Origin: Patescibacteria group bacterium
Lineage (GTDB): Bacteria > Patescibacteriota > CPR2 > UBA1875 > CAIMLA01
Assembly (NCBI GenBank): GCA_028718325.1
Contig: JAQUMB010000005.1
Span: 1 to 42,539 of the forward strand
Direction of reading: 5' to 3'
DNA length: 42,539 nucleotides
Positions 8,493-16,114 of the stretch are shown piece by piece (position 1 is the stretch's first letter; each line of letters begins with the position of its first letter). Both the position numbers and the translations under genes were made by a program. Below the pieces are notes generated by a model that did not search any database, had not been told where the DNA came from, and worked only from the letters and a program-made list of their open reading frames with translations.

Positions 8493-9601
8493 AACCAAAA
8501 ATTTATATATTCTCTATCTTTAAGTGGAAGAGCGACTTATTGCATCGAGAACACATGTTAGCACTGGCTTTTTCTCGTCTTGGGTATGAGGTGTGTTTTA
8601 TTGAAAGATGTCATAAACTGTCTTTCAGGCCTACTTTCCGTCAAGAGGGGAAGATAGAAGTGTTAACTGTTTTTGCTTTGCCGTATTTCAAAGGGTTGTC
8701 TTTAGCTGTCTTTAAACTGAACGACTGGTTGTTAAGGCGGCAGATTTTAGAGCACATACCTGATAATAAGGCTGCATTGTTGATGCTTTCTAGTCCTTTG
8801 TGGACCAATGTTGCCCAATCAGTGAAACCAAAAAAAGGGAAGATCATATATGACATGAGCGATAATCATCTAGCTTTTGCTACAAACAAAAGGTGGTTTG
8901 AAAATCTGAAAAGTTATGAAAGCACCTTACTTAATATTGCAGACGAAACATTTATAAGCTCACCAAACCTTTCTGGGAAAATCTTAAAAAATAAAAGATA
9001 TAAAGTTTTTGGGAACGGGGTAGATCTAGAAAAATTTTCCGAAGCAAAGCCAATACTTAAGGACAAGTATGAGGGCCAAATAGTGGGATTCGTAGGCGGT
9101 GTTTATGAGAGAGTAAACCTAGATATTATTGAAGCCTGTGCTTTGGAACTCCCAGAAGTCCATTTTGTGGTGGTAGGTCCTACTGACCGCCAAGCAGCAC
9201 TGAAAAAAATGGAAAGCCTAAAGAATTTTCACTATTTAGGATCCAAGCCTTGGCAAGAGATTCAAAATTATTTTGCCAGCTTTGACATAGGTATTATCCC
9301 CTTTGTCTCAGAAGTAGAATATCCTTGGTTGAAAACCGTAGACTCGGTAAAGATTTATCAATATGCCTACTTTGGTTATCCAATAGTTACCACGCAGTTT
9401 GGGCAAATAGAAAGTATGAACGAGATAGTCAAGGTGGCAAAAGATAAATCGGAATTTGTGAAATTCATAAAAGATGCCACCTTGCAAAAGGAAGACTCTA
9501 TGATACGGAGAAAAAGAAAAGAGCTTGCCAAAGAACATGATTGGACCAAGATAGCTAATGAAATGTCAGTAGAAATTGAGAAATTGTCACAAGATGTTTG
9601 A
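8489..9601 (+). CDS. GT-B glycosyltransferase, TuaH-like
   Basis: The 370-aa protein has the GT-B layout. The N-terminal half (IFSIFKWKSDLLHREHMLALAFSR) resembles TuaH-type teichuronic acid transferases. The C-terminal half contains GNGVDLEKF around 172-180, GFVGGVYERVNLDII near 201-215 and a PWLKTVDSVKIYQYAYFGYP stretch where family members bind the nucleotide sugar. It overlaps the upstream GT4 gene by 4 bp. The 56-bp gap after it contains the wecA promoter, so this is probably the end of the operon proper. The substrate is unknown. Confidence 0.78.
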   Translation: MKPKIYIFSIFKWKSDLLHREHMLALAFSRLGYEVCFIERCHKLSFRPTFRQEGKIEVLTVFALPYFKGLSLAVFKLNDWLLRRQILEHIPDNKAALLMLSSPLWTNVAQSVKPKKGKIIYDMSDNHLAFATNKRWFENLKSYESTLLNIADETFISSPNLSGKILKNKRYKVFGNGVDLEKFSEAKPILKDKYEGQIVGFVGGVYERVNLDIIEACALELPEVHFVVVGPTDRQAALKKMESLKNFHYLGSKPWQEIQNYFASFDIGIIPFVSEVEYPWLKTVDSVKIYQYAYFGYPIVTTQFGQIESMNEIVKVAKDKSEFVKFIKDATLQKEDSMIRRKRKELAKEHDWTKIANEMSVEIEKLSQDV

Positions 9602-9619
9602 GCAAAATTAAACCAGAAG

Positions 9620-9647
9620 TTGAAAAAAAAACAAAAAGTGCTATTAT
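9620..9647 (+). promoter_or_regulatory. promoter of the WecA-type gene, near-leaderless
   Basis: TTGAAA (9620-9625), a 16-bp spacer, then TATTAT (9642-9647) preceded by TGC, an extended -10. The ATG at 9658 is only 10 nt beyond the -10, so the 5' leader would be about 2-4 nt and there is no Shine-Dalgarno sequence. Confidence 0.6.
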
Positions 9648-9657
9648 TTAACCACAA

Positions 9658-10704
9658 ATGATTACAGCTAAGCTAATAATCCTACCGCTTCTGGCGGCAC
9701 TGACAGTTATAGCCATCACTCCTACAATTAGGAAATTATCTGTTCGCTACGGTGCAATCGATCAACCGGGCAAACGAAAAGTTCATACAGTACCGGTCGC
9801 TTCCAGCGGTGGAGTCGCGATTTTTTTCGCGTTTCTCTTTGCTGTTCTCTTTTTTAACCGACCAACACCAGAAATTCTTGGCTTCTTGATTGGAGCAACT
9901 ATCCTGACTTGTTTTGGCCTTCTCGATGATATTTTTGATTTTCCGCCGGCGACTAAATTTTTCGGACAGATATTGGCAGCATTGATCGTTATTTATTCAG
10001 GAGTTCGTATCGAGTTTATTACCAATCTAGTCACTAATCATGGAACGACTTATAATCTTGGCTTTCTCTCCTTGCCGTTCACTTTTTTCTGGATAATTGG
10101 AATTACCAATGCCATTAACTTTATCGATGGCTTAGACGGTTTAGCTGCGGGAGTATCCGGAATCGCTGCCTGGACACTAGGCGTGGTAGCTCTCATGACC
10201 GGTCGATACGATGCAGCCGTGCTTGCTTTTACTCTTGGAGCCGCTGCCTTTGCCTTTTTGCCTTATAATTTTTCAACCAAAAGGAAGATTTTTATGGGAG
10301 ATTCTGGGTCGAACTTTCTTGGATTCAGTCTAGCGGTCGTTTCAATCATGGGAATGGTCAAAATTGCCGCCGCCTTTTCTATGTTACTCCCGATCGTTAT
10401 TTTGGCTGTGCCAATCTTTGATACCCTGTTTGCTATTATCAGACGACTGATTTCAGGGAAGAGCCCCTTCCAGCCAGATGCAGCACATCTGCATCATAGG
10501 ATTGTTAACCTAGGGTTTTCTCATCGTCAAACAGCTTTGATTATTTATGCCGTCAGTCTGGTTTTGGCCGGAGCTTCAATACTTTCTCTAGGCATAGCAA
10601 AAAAATATGCTGTTGTTATCCTTGTCTCTGCAGCCGCCTTTTTAATCCTAGGAGCTTGGATCCTTGGGCTTTTTAAAGCTGACAAAAAGCAAACACAAGA
10701 GTGA
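9658..10704 (+). CDS. polyprenyl-phosphate GlcNAc-1-phosphate transferase, WecA/TagO type
   Basis: Integral membrane enzyme of 348 aa that loads a sugar-1-phosphate onto undecaprenyl phosphate, starting the lipid-linked polysaccharide. It has about 10-11 hydrophobic segments. Catalytic signatures of the MraY/WecA superfamily are present: DD at 90-91 (LLDDIFDF), NFIDGLDG (154-161), GDSGSNFLGF around 218-227, and HLHHR near 276-280. The HLHH form marks the WecA/TagO branch rather than MraY. It has its own promoter and nearly no leader, and ends in TGA. It would provide the acceptor for the WecG-like enzyme. GlcNAc as substrate is inferred from the family. Confidence 0.9.
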   Translation: MITAKLIILPLLAALTVIAITPTIRKLSVRYGAIDQPGKRKVHTVPVASSGGVAIFFAFLFAVLFFNRPTPEILGFLIGATILTCFGLLDDIFDFPPATKFFGQILAALIVIYSGVRIEFITNLVTNHGTTYNLGFLSLPFTFFWIIGITNAINFIDGLDGLAAGVSGIAAWTLGVVALMTGRYDAAVLAFTLGAAAFAFLPYNFSTKRKIFMGDSGSNFLGFSLAVVSIMGMVKIAAAFSMLLPIVILAVPIFDTLFAIIRRLISGKSPFQPDAAHLHHRIVNLGFSHRQTALIIYAVSLVLAGASILSLGIAKKYAVVILVSAAAFLILGAWILGLFKADKKQTQE

Positions 10705-10805
10705 CGGTATTATAAACTACTAATATCTAATCAATAATTCAATCTATGGTTCGAACGATGTGAGGACTACAAGCTTCTCGTTTCCTCGAAGAATAAGGGG
10801 TTGCT

Positions 10806-10845
10806 TTTAACTGTTTGACTGTTGACTATTTTACTATTAAACTAT
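10806..10845 (-). repeat. degenerate heptamer/octamer array, reverse orientation
   Basis: On the plus strand ACT recurs at 10810, 10818, 10825, 10833 and 10841 (steps of 8, 7, 8, 8) within TTnACT units. Its reverse complement is AGTnnAA, the same family as the arrays at 5542 and 7550. It fills the gap between the WecA-type gene and the DUF3006 gene. Apart from this array and an AT-rich run with TAAAAT/TATAAA boxes near 10879-10890, I see nothing in that gap. Confidence 0.5.
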
Positions 10846-10904
10846 CCACTGAATCATACAGACAAAATTTTCAATTTCAGCTAAAATATAAACAAGGAGC
10901 TTAA

Positions 10905-11141
10905 ATGAAAGAAGTAAGAGCGGTTATAGATCGCTTCGAAAACAATTTGGCAGTTCTTATGGTTGATGGATTAAAGATTTTGTGGCCCAAAGATAAGTTA
11001 CCAAAAAGTTTTCATGAAGGAGAAGTAATAGTTTTTCAGATTTTGGCTGATCATGAGGCCGATAAAGATCGGGAGCAACGGGCCAAAGATCTCTTGAACG
11101 AACTTTTGAAAGATGAAGAAGAATCAGAGACAAGCGAATAA
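10905..11141 (+). CDS. DUF3006 family protein
   Basis: Small 78-aa acidic protein matching the DUF3006 pattern: an N-terminal beta-rich part (VRAVIDRFENNLAVLMVDG), a middle LPKSFHEGEVIVF, and a charged tail rich in Glu/Asp and Lys. The family function is unknown, but members are widespread next to envelope genes. AAGGAG sits 6 nt before the ATG. The last 29 bp overlap the start of the VanW gene in another frame, so the two are probably co-translated. Confidence 0.75.
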   Translation: MKEVRAVIDRFENNLAVLMVDGLKILWPKDKLPKSFHEGEVIVFQILADHEADKDREQRAKDLLNELLKDEEESETSE

Positions 11142-12834
11142 GAATAATTATTTAAAAGTTTATTTAACAATCGGCGCAGTTTTCTGTGTCTATTTTTTAC
11201 TTTTAGCAATTTCGGCAATTTTTTTTGAAGACCGTTTTGGCCTAAACTCTACAATTGCTGGAGTTAATGTGTCTTTGATGTCGAGGAACGAGGCTGAATC
11301 AGCGCTTATAAATGCTTGGAACAAATATAGGCAAGACAATATTATAGTCTCTGGACAAAAATATCCTGTTGAGAATTTGATCTCAAATGTTGATACGAAA
11401 GAAAGTATCTCTGAGGCTTTGAAGATTCAGCAACAAGGATATTTGAAGCTAGATGTTCTCTGGGGAGTAAAAAATGGAGTGATGATTACTGCCAATGATG
11501 AGAATTTATCGAAACTGTTAGGAAACAAATATGACGAATTATCTATTGCACCAGAAAATGCTCGAATCTCGATCGATGGATCGCCTAAAGTATTCCTAGA
11601 AAAAAGGGGGCGAAGGCTTCTTCTCCCAGAAAGCCGAGAAGCAGTTGTGGACACCCTGAGCCTATTTGGGATGAGCACCAACTATGTTACGACGCCCCTT
11701 GAAGTTTCCTTGACTAGTAAAGAAGCAGAGAGCTTGTTAGGTCAAGTGCAGAATCTAACATCGGAACCCGTTACATTGAGTTCAGAAAGAGGTAACTTTG
11801 AAATTTCTACGGCTCAGCTTCGGTCATGGTTGAAAATTACACCAGTATCACCTAATACGGTGATACTGGCTGAAACATTACTACCTTCGGAGGACACAAT
11901 TAATTATAATTATCTCGATCCGTACAAGATCACCACATATGTAAAAGAAATAGCTGGAAAGATCAATCAAAACCCAGAAAACGCCAAATTATCGGTGCAA
12001 AATGGGCAAATTGTGGTGACAAAACAAGCTGTAACAGGCTATGCATTAGATGAGTTAGATGTTGTTAGCAATATTCAGGGAATAAACGCCGATGATAGAA
12101 ATATAGCGTTAAAGATTGCGACGACGCCAGCTGAAGTTCGAGAAGACAACCTGGCGACCTTGGGTTTGAAGGAGTTGGTTTCGACAGGTTGGTCAAATTT
12201 TGCTGGTTCACCAAATAATCGAATTCACAATGTAAAAACTGGCGCATCGAAATTTAATGGTGTTTTAATCAAGCCTGGCGAAGACTTTTCCTTTAACAAA
12301 GCTCTCGGTCCCGTAGAGGCATACACAGGATATTTACCAGAACTGGTTATCTTGCAGAATAAAACTGTGCCTCAGTATGGTGGAGGATTATGTCAAGTTT
12401 CCTCAACTGCCTTTAGGGCAGCCTTGAATGCAGGGTTACCTATCTTGGAGCGAACGATGCATGCATATCCGGTTTCTTACTACAAGCCATATGGAGTAGA
12501 TGCAACGATTTATCTACCAAAACCAGACCTAGTCTTTACGAATGATACAGGAAGCTATATCATGATTCAGACAAGAGTTGAGGGTACAAAATTATTTTTT
12601 GATTTTTATGGAACCAAACCGGCGAGAACTGTCAAGTTTGCTGGTGACAAATCGGCTACGGGGGCGGTAGATGTAGTCGAGAATGTAAGCCCAGCGGTCT
12701 ATGATGCAGGAGCGAGAGGTAGGGGTTCATTTACGGCTACTTTTTATCGCTTCATTTATGATGGCAAGGGGGCTCTTTCCGCCTCAATATCATTTACTTC
12801 AAAGTATGATTCTCCTGATAAATACCCACACTAA
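11113..12834 (+). CDS. VanW-family protein with PG-binding-like N-terminal region
   Basis: The 573-aa exported protein has one N-terminal transmembrane anchor (about 14-38). A long extracytoplasmic region (about 45-340) resembles the PG_binding_4 repeats of this family (AGVNVSLMSRNEAES near the start). The VanW domain follows at about 350-500, with GWSNFAGSPNNRIHN, the FSFNKALGPV segment and PQYGGGLCQVSSTAF, the family's best conserved stretch. Such proteins are thought to act on or bind peptidoglycan; no enzyme activity is established. It overlaps the DUF3006 gene by 29 bp. Starting at 11113 keeps the basic pre-anchor segment; the ribosome binding site (GAAAG) is weak. Confidence 0.88.
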   Translation: MKKNQRQANKNNYLKVYLTIGAVFCVYFLLLAISAIFFEDRFGLNSTIAGVNVSLMSRNEAESALINAWNKYRQDNIIVSGQKYPVENLISNVDTKESISEALKIQQQGYLKLDVLWGVKNGVMITANDENLSKLLGNKYDELSIAPENARISIDGSPKVFLEKRGRRLLLPESREAVVDTLSLFGMSTNYVTTPLEVSLTSKEAESLLGQVQNLTSEPVTLSSERGNFEISTAQLRSWLKITPVSPNTVILAETLLPSEDTINYNYLDPYKITTYVKEIAGKINQNPENAKLSVQNGQIVVTKQAVTGYALDELDVVSNIQGINADDRNIALKIATTPAEVREDNLATLGLKELVSTGWSNFAGSPNNRIHNVKTGASKFNGVLIKPGEDFSFNKALGPVEAYTGYLPELVILQNKTVPQYGGGLCQVSSTAFRAALNAGLPILERTMHAYPVSYYKPYGVDATIYLPKPDLVFTNDTGSYIMIQTRVEGTKLFFDFYGTKPARTVKFAGDKSATGAVDVVENVSPAVYDAGARGRGSFTATFYRFIYDGKGALSASISFTSKYDSPDKYPH

Positions 12835-12929
12835 GCAATTAAACTATTAATTAGTTGCGTCCAGGTGCTAGAATATAATTGTGAAGTAATAATCATGCTC
12901 TTTGATGATTCGTTAGGAGGTGCTTTGCC

Positions 12930-13178
12930 ATGAGTGATGAGAGAATTTTCTCTCTTCATCAACCAAACGTGGTTAATATCGATGAAGTACCTCAAGGAAA
13001 AATCACTCATCTCTCTTCGGGCGATGTCCACTATCAGGGGCACGAACGCTGGGTTGAACACTACTGCGGACATTTCTGTCCCGTGAATGGAGCGGCCAAT
13101 CGTCACGACCATGAAGGTTACCAGTGTGTATGTGGGGAATTCCTCTGCATTGACGACAAGCCGAACGGAGGCAATTAG
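12930..13178 (+). CDS. small Cys/His-rich protein, putative zinc binder
   Basis: 82-aa protein that I do not recognise. The start is well supported by TAGGAGGTG 7 nt before ATG, and a perfect TATAAT lies at 12874-12879. The C-terminal half holds HYCGHFC, HDH and CVCGEFLC (five Cys and several His), which suggests one treble-clef or ribbon-like zinc site. The segment is visibly richer in G+C than the neighbouring genes. Its stop abuts the ATG of the next mini-gene, which also has paired cysteines. Function unknown. Confidence 0.6.
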   Translation: MSDERIFSLHQPNVVNIDEVPQGKITHLSSGDVHYQGHERWVEHYCGHFCPVNGAANRHDHEGYQCVCGEFLCIDDKPNGGN

Positions 13179-13352
13179 ATGTCGCAAGGCAAGGAGGTAG
13201 AGCTGTTGGCTTGGACCGGAGATGGTCCATCAGCTCCAACAGCTAAAGTCGTGTACTGTCCTGATTGTTGCCTCGGGGTGGCGATCAAAAAAAGCAGAGA
13301 AGGAAAATCAGAACCGGCGATTTGCCCGCGTTGTCAGTTACGCATCACTTGA
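13179..13352 (+). CDS. 57-aa zinc-ribbon mini-protein
   Basis: Short gene starting directly after the upstream TAG, with GGAGG 7 nt before the ATG. The translation begins MSQGKEVELLAWTGDG and contains CPDCC (27-31) and CPRCQ (49-53), the CxxC...CxxC layout of a zinc ribbon, then ends RIT. A strong hairpin terminator follows within 30 nt. The ribosome binding site, tight spacing, terminator and zinc motif together support a real gene. It may act with the upstream Cys-rich protein. No function can be assigned. Confidence 0.6.
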   Translation: MSQGKEVELLAWTGDGPSAPTAKVVYCPDCCLGVAIKKSREGKSEPAICPRCQLRIT

Positions 13353-13380
13353 ATCATTATCAAGAATCTGTCAAAGAGCC

Positions 13381-13415
13381 AGGCTCACATTTATGTGGGC
13401 CTTTCTCATTCTCTT
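13381..13415 (+). terminator. intrinsic terminator after the Cys-rich pair
   Basis: AGGCTCACA (13381-13389), loop TTTA, TGTGGGCCT (13394-13402) with one G-T pair, then a pyrimidine tail with a TTTT run. Confidence 0.65.
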
Positions 13416-13449
13416 TTGTTTACGAAAACTAATAATACAAGCTTTCTTT

Positions 13450-13480
13450 ACACAGCAAAATAGCTGTGTTATTTTGTTTG
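13450..13480 (+). terminator. second terminator-like hairpin
   Basis: ACACAGC (13450-13456), a 6-nt loop, GCTGTGT (13463-13469), then TATTTTGTTT. It lies upstream of the HNH-like gene, isolating it from the Cys-rich pair. Confidence 0.5.
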
Positions 13481-13516
13481 TAGAATTAAAGCACCTTGTC
13501 GTAAACAGCTTGGGAG

Positions 13517-13936
13517 GTGATTAAAAAGACTGCTGACGAGAACACTCTTTGTTACTTCTGCTATCAGCCGCTTGAGCCAAAAGCTGTTGGCTCGAGAAGA
13601 ACAAGCGAGCACCATGTCAACTTTCCAAAGTGCAACTACAAACGTTTCGATGCCGTCAGGGTTTGGTGTCATCACTCATGTCAGCAAAGGTTCCACCGAG
13701 AATATGACGAACATTGCCGGTGGACTCCTGATGATGAACTAAAGTGTGACACTTGTGACCCGGTTTCGGCCATGCTCTGCTTGTACAATAAGCATAGGTT
13801 TAGTGAGATAGACGAAGATGAACTATCGCTAATCCTAAGGGAAAGAAAATGGTTGGCAGAAGAGGTAGAAAGGGCTAAAGAGGCGAAAAAAAGAGATAAA
13901 ATCTTTTTCCCAAAACAAGCATTTGCGGCCGAATAA
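13517..13936 (+). CDS. HNH-like / treble-clef zinc protein
   Basis: 139-aa basic protein. CYFC (CxxC) near residue 10, SEHHVNF with a paired His, then WCHHSCQQRFH resemble the metal and catalytic positions of small HNH nucleases. A second CDTC pair and a charged helical tail follow. The HNH reading is a pattern match, not proof. The start is odd: the only canonical in-frame start after the stop at 13502 is GTG 13517, which sits inside the strong GGGAGGTGA sequence. At the distance where that sequence should place a start (13526) the codon is AAG. Confidence 0.5.
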   Translation: MIKKTADENTLCYFCYQPLEPKAVGSRRTSEHHVNFPKCNYKRFDAVRVWCHHSCQQRFHREYDEHCRWTPDDELKCDTCDPVSAMLCLYNKHRFSEIDEDELSLILRERKWLAEEVERAKEAKKRDKIFFPKQAFAAE

Positions 13937-13942
13937 ATTCCC

Positions 13943-14001
13943 GTTAATCTGGGGCTGACGCCAAGGCAACTACATGTTGCCCTGACAATAGCCCCATTAA
14001 C
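13943..14001. other. candidate structured RNA / long imperfect inverted repeat
   Basis: Nested complementarity: GTTAAT (13943-13948) with ATTAAC (13996-14001); a CT bulge; GGGGCT (13951-13956) with AGCCCC (13990-13995); an 8x8 internal loop; then GGCAAC (13965-13970) with GTTGCC (13976-13981) around the loop TACAT. That gives 18 base pairs in three blocks. No T-run follows on either strand, so it is not an ordinary terminator. It lies between two convergent genes. Confidence 0.4.
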
Positions 14002-14035
14002 TTCATACATTGATTAAAGTCTAACAAATTTATTA

Positions 14036-14320
14036 TTAGGAGAGATCTCTTAACCTTCGTCTTGCTTCTTCAACATCAACAACGTTGTCTGATTCAGCTC
14101 TCTCAGCTTTCGGTTTGGCAATAGTAATAGCCTCATCTGCATCAGCTTCAGTCCCGATTTGGACATCTGCCTCAGGCAGCTTGTCAATGTCAGAAATATT
14201 GGTGATCCTTGTTGGACCAGTCTTAGATAAATCTTTCAGAGCTTCTTCGGTCTCTGCTTCTGTTGGTGCAACCCAGGTTGATTCATGCTCAGGCACCGGG
14301 TTAAGTGCTTCTTTAGCCAT
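14036..14320 (-). CDS. small acidic hypothetical protein
   Basis: 94-aa protein without membrane segments or cysteines, rich in Glu, Asp and Ala. It ends in VDVEEARRRLRDLS, a probable short amphipathic helix. The start is supported by AAAGGAG 8 nt before ATG and by a good promoter (TTGACT, 17 bp, TAAACT). It stands alone between terminator-like structures. I do not recognise the family. Low complexity and charge suggest a largely disordered protein. Confidence 0.6.
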   Translation of the reverse strand: MAKEALNPVPEHESTWVAPTEAETEEALKDLSKTGPTRITNISDIDKLPEADVQIGTEADADEAITIAKPKAERAESDNVVDVEEARRRLRDLS

Positions 14321-14342
14321 CTTTATCTCCTTTAACTCATTC

Positions 14343-14371
14343 AGTTTAGCTTGACAGAAACTTTAAGTCAA
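14343..14371 (-). promoter_or_regulatory. promoter of the acidic protein gene
   Basis: On the minus strand TTGACT (14371-14366), a 17-bp spacer and TAAACT (14348-14343), followed by a short leader with AAAGGAG. Confidence 0.55.
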
Positions 14372-14390
14372 ATCGCCAACTTTGGATATT

Positions 14391-14420
14391 AAAAAATGGA
14401 AGGATTTCCTTCCATTTTTT
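14391..14420 (-). terminator. terminator after the HdeD-like gene
   Basis: Stem AAAAAATGGAAGG (14391-14403) with CCTTCCATTTTTT (14408-14420) around a 4-nt loop. Thirteen perfect pairs and a T-run make a strong terminator in minus orientation, just past the stop at 14440. It overlaps no gene. Confidence 0.75.
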
Positions 14421-14439
14421 AATTGAATCGGCGCAAATT

Positions 14440-14991
14440 CTAAGCTTTTTCTGCTGCGGCTTTGACATCCAAAGCAATTGCGATAGTGACAGGGCCACTT
14501 ATTAGGGCAAATAAGCCAAGAACCCAGACGAAAGCAATAGTGGTTGTTGGTTGGAATAATATAATGACACCAGCCAAAACAGTCACTACACCAGCAATCA
14601 TTGCTAGTGTTTTTTCGGTTGCGGTGACTCCCTCAACGAAAGCCCCTACAACTTCCAAGATGCCTCTGAAAATTAGGATGAATCCGGTCAATAAGATAAA
14701 GGTCGCGATCGTTACCCCCGTATGGCGGATTAGGTAGACACCAAATCCAAGTTCCAAAATACCCATAAGGACAGTTAGGAACCAACGAGTGTGTTTGCCG
14801 ACACTAAAGATTCCGACAATAATATCTACAACTCCGCTGACGATCAAGAAAATAACGAAAAGATAGATCAAGGATAACAAGGTAAGACCCGGCCAGAGAA
14901 GAGCGGCAAGTCCAAATAAGATTGCAGCAATTCCTCTCAAAACCATCATCCACCAATATTGCTTCATAAGCTCTTTGTCAGTTTTGTTCAT
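14440..14991 (-). CDS. HdeD/DUF308 family membrane protein
   Basis: 183-aa protein with about six transmembrane helices in three hairpins, starting MNKTDKELMKQYWWMMVLRG and then GIAAILFGLAALLWPG. This glycine/alanine-rich helix followed by WPG is typical of the HdeD (DUF308) family. Family members occur in acid-stress loci, but the mechanism is not known. I chose ATG 14991 because GGAGGTGA is placed correctly before it; a longer frame opens at 15036. It has a near-consensus sigma70 promoter and a strong terminator, so it is a well-expressed single-gene unit. Confidence 0.8.
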   Translation of the reverse strand: MNKTDKELMKQYWWMMVLRGIAAILFGLAALLWPGLTLLSLIYLFVIFLIVSGVVDIIVGIFSVGKHTRWFLTVLMGILELGFGVYLIRHTGVTIATFILLTGFILIFRGILEVVGAFVEGVTATEKTLAMIAGVVTVLAGVIILFQPTTTIAFVWVLGLFALISGPVTIAIALDVKAAAEKA

Positions 14992-15027
14992 TTTTCTCAC
15001 CTCCTTCCATAAAAGAGTTGGAAACTG

Positions 15028-15055
15028 ATTATACAACCATACACGAGCTTGTCAA
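15028..15055 (-). promoter_or_regulatory. consensus sigma70 promoter of the HdeD-like gene
   Basis: Minus strand TTGACA (15055-15050), a 16-bp spacer, TATAAT (15033-15028). Both hexamers match the sigma70 consensus perfectly, which implies high constitutive expression. Confidence 0.8.
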
Positions 15056-15121
15056 CTAACTTTATTATACTATTATTACTTTAATTACGCCATAAAACCT
15101 AGGAGGTGACATACGGATAAG

Positions 15122-15136
15122 TGTTATAATAATGAC
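15122..15136 (+). promoter_or_regulatory. extended -10 exactly 6 nt before an ATG (leaderless)
   Basis: TG-T-TATAAT (15122-15130), then 6 nt, then the ATG at 15137. Transcription should begin on or beside the A of the ATG. No ribosome binding site fits at normal spacing (AGGAGGTGA at 15101 is 27 nt away) and no -35 is evident. Confidence 0.6.
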
Positions 15137-16075
15137 ATGAAGGCGACTACTAAAACATTAATAGTTTGTCAAATCGTGGTAATACTTCTTTTGTCTTACG
15201 CTCTTGTTCTACATGGTTTTGTTACAAGCGCGGCAAAAGTGGATACCCTCTTGGTTGAGGCAAAAACATATTACTACACAGCAGAAATAATCAAATCTGA
15301 AATAGAACATCGATTACCTGAAAAAATACAGAATAGTGTGGTTGGAGAGGCAATTATAGCCAAGGCTTTAGACTACTTTGTTACCCCTAAGCTAGTCCAA
15401 AACATTAGTAAAAAGCCGATCGAGAGGTTGATAACTGCTATAAACAAAGAGGGAAACGCTGGGATAACCAATGACAAAGTTGTCATCGATATGGCAAATT
15501 ATAAGTCACAAATAACTCAGAGTATATCTGGTTGGCAGCTGCCTCCTGGTTTAAATAACCTTGCTACAGAATCTGTAGATTCTATACCGTCACAAATAAC
15601 GATCGCCGATCTTGAAAAAAATCCGAATAGTTTTGTTGGGTATTTAGTGAAAACGAGAGCGTATATAAACAAACTTAGTAATATAATAATGGTTTTAGTC
15701 ATAATCTTGATTGTTTTAATAACTAGCACTTTTGCCGTCAATCGCAATAGACTAAGAAAGGCCTTCCAAGCTCTTGGCTGGGTTTTAGGGATCTCGGGTA
15801 TTTTGATAACATTACTTTCTTATCTTGGACCAATCATATTGAACTCTTTCATCTATATAGATAACCAGTCGACAGTTGCCGCTCTGTACAATAATATGAT
15901 ATTGAAAATCGAAATCTACTATGTGAGTATCCCGGGTCCAATGGGAATATTATTTATTCTCCTGGGCATTGTTATATATTTGACGACAAGCCCTAATTTT
16001 ATTGATCAAATAAAATACTTATTTACGTCGATAATAAAAACAAAGACTTCTCCAAAAATTGAATCAGCAAAATAA
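15137..16075 (+). CDS. hypothetical membrane protein, about 4 TM
   Basis: 312-aa protein that I do not recognise. One N-terminal transmembrane segment (about 8-30) is followed by an extracytoplasmic region of about 150 residues (EIEHRLPEKIQNSVV... DIPSQ-like tail) and then three hydrophobic segments (about 182-202, 212-235 and 268-288). A short Lys-rich C-terminus follows. The layout, with a soluble loop held between helices, resembles a sensor or channel-like protein, but no motif supports either. It has an extended -10 promoter with no leader and a terminator overlapping its stop, so it is a single-gene unit. Confidence 0.6.
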   Translation: MKATTKTLIVCQIVVILLLSYALVLHGFVTSAAKVDTLLVEAKTYYYTAEIIKSEIEHRLPEKIQNSVVGEAIIAKALDYFVTPKLVQNISKKPIERLITAINKEGNAGITNDKVVIDMANYKSQITQSISGWQLPPGLNNLATESVDSIPSQITIADLEKNPNSFVGYLVKTRAYINKLSNIIMVLVIILIVLITSTFAVNRNRLRKAFQALGWVLGISGILITLLSYLGPIILNSFIYIDNQSTVAALYNNMILKIEIYYVSIPGPMGILFILLGIVIYLTTSPNFIDQIKYLFTSIIKTKTSPKIESAK

Positions 16076-16097
16076 AACCCCTATAAAAAGGGGTTTT
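16074..16097. terminator. bidirectional terminator between convergent genes
   Basis: AAAACCCC (16074-16081), an 8-nt loop, GGGGTTTT (16090-16097). It starts inside the stop codon of the upstream plus-strand gene and lies 18 nt past the stop of the minus-strand gene ending at 16115. The A/T ends give U tails in both directions. Confidence 0.7.
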
Positions 16098-16114
16098 AAA
16101 AATACAGAATCAAA

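Noticed and set aside
12835-12860. Hairpin GCAATTAA...TTAGTTGC after the VanW gene as terminator
   Set aside because: Stem is AT-rich with a G-T pair and no T-run follows.
12831-13239. Minus-strand frames opposite the Cys-rich genes
   Set aside because: The plus-strand frames have strong ribosome sites, a terminator and paired cysteines; the minus frames have none.
13943-14001. tmRNA or other named RNA, because of the GGGGCTGA start
   Set aside because: The element is only about 60 nt, lacks a tRNA-like end and a tag ORF; the resemblance is limited to eight bases.
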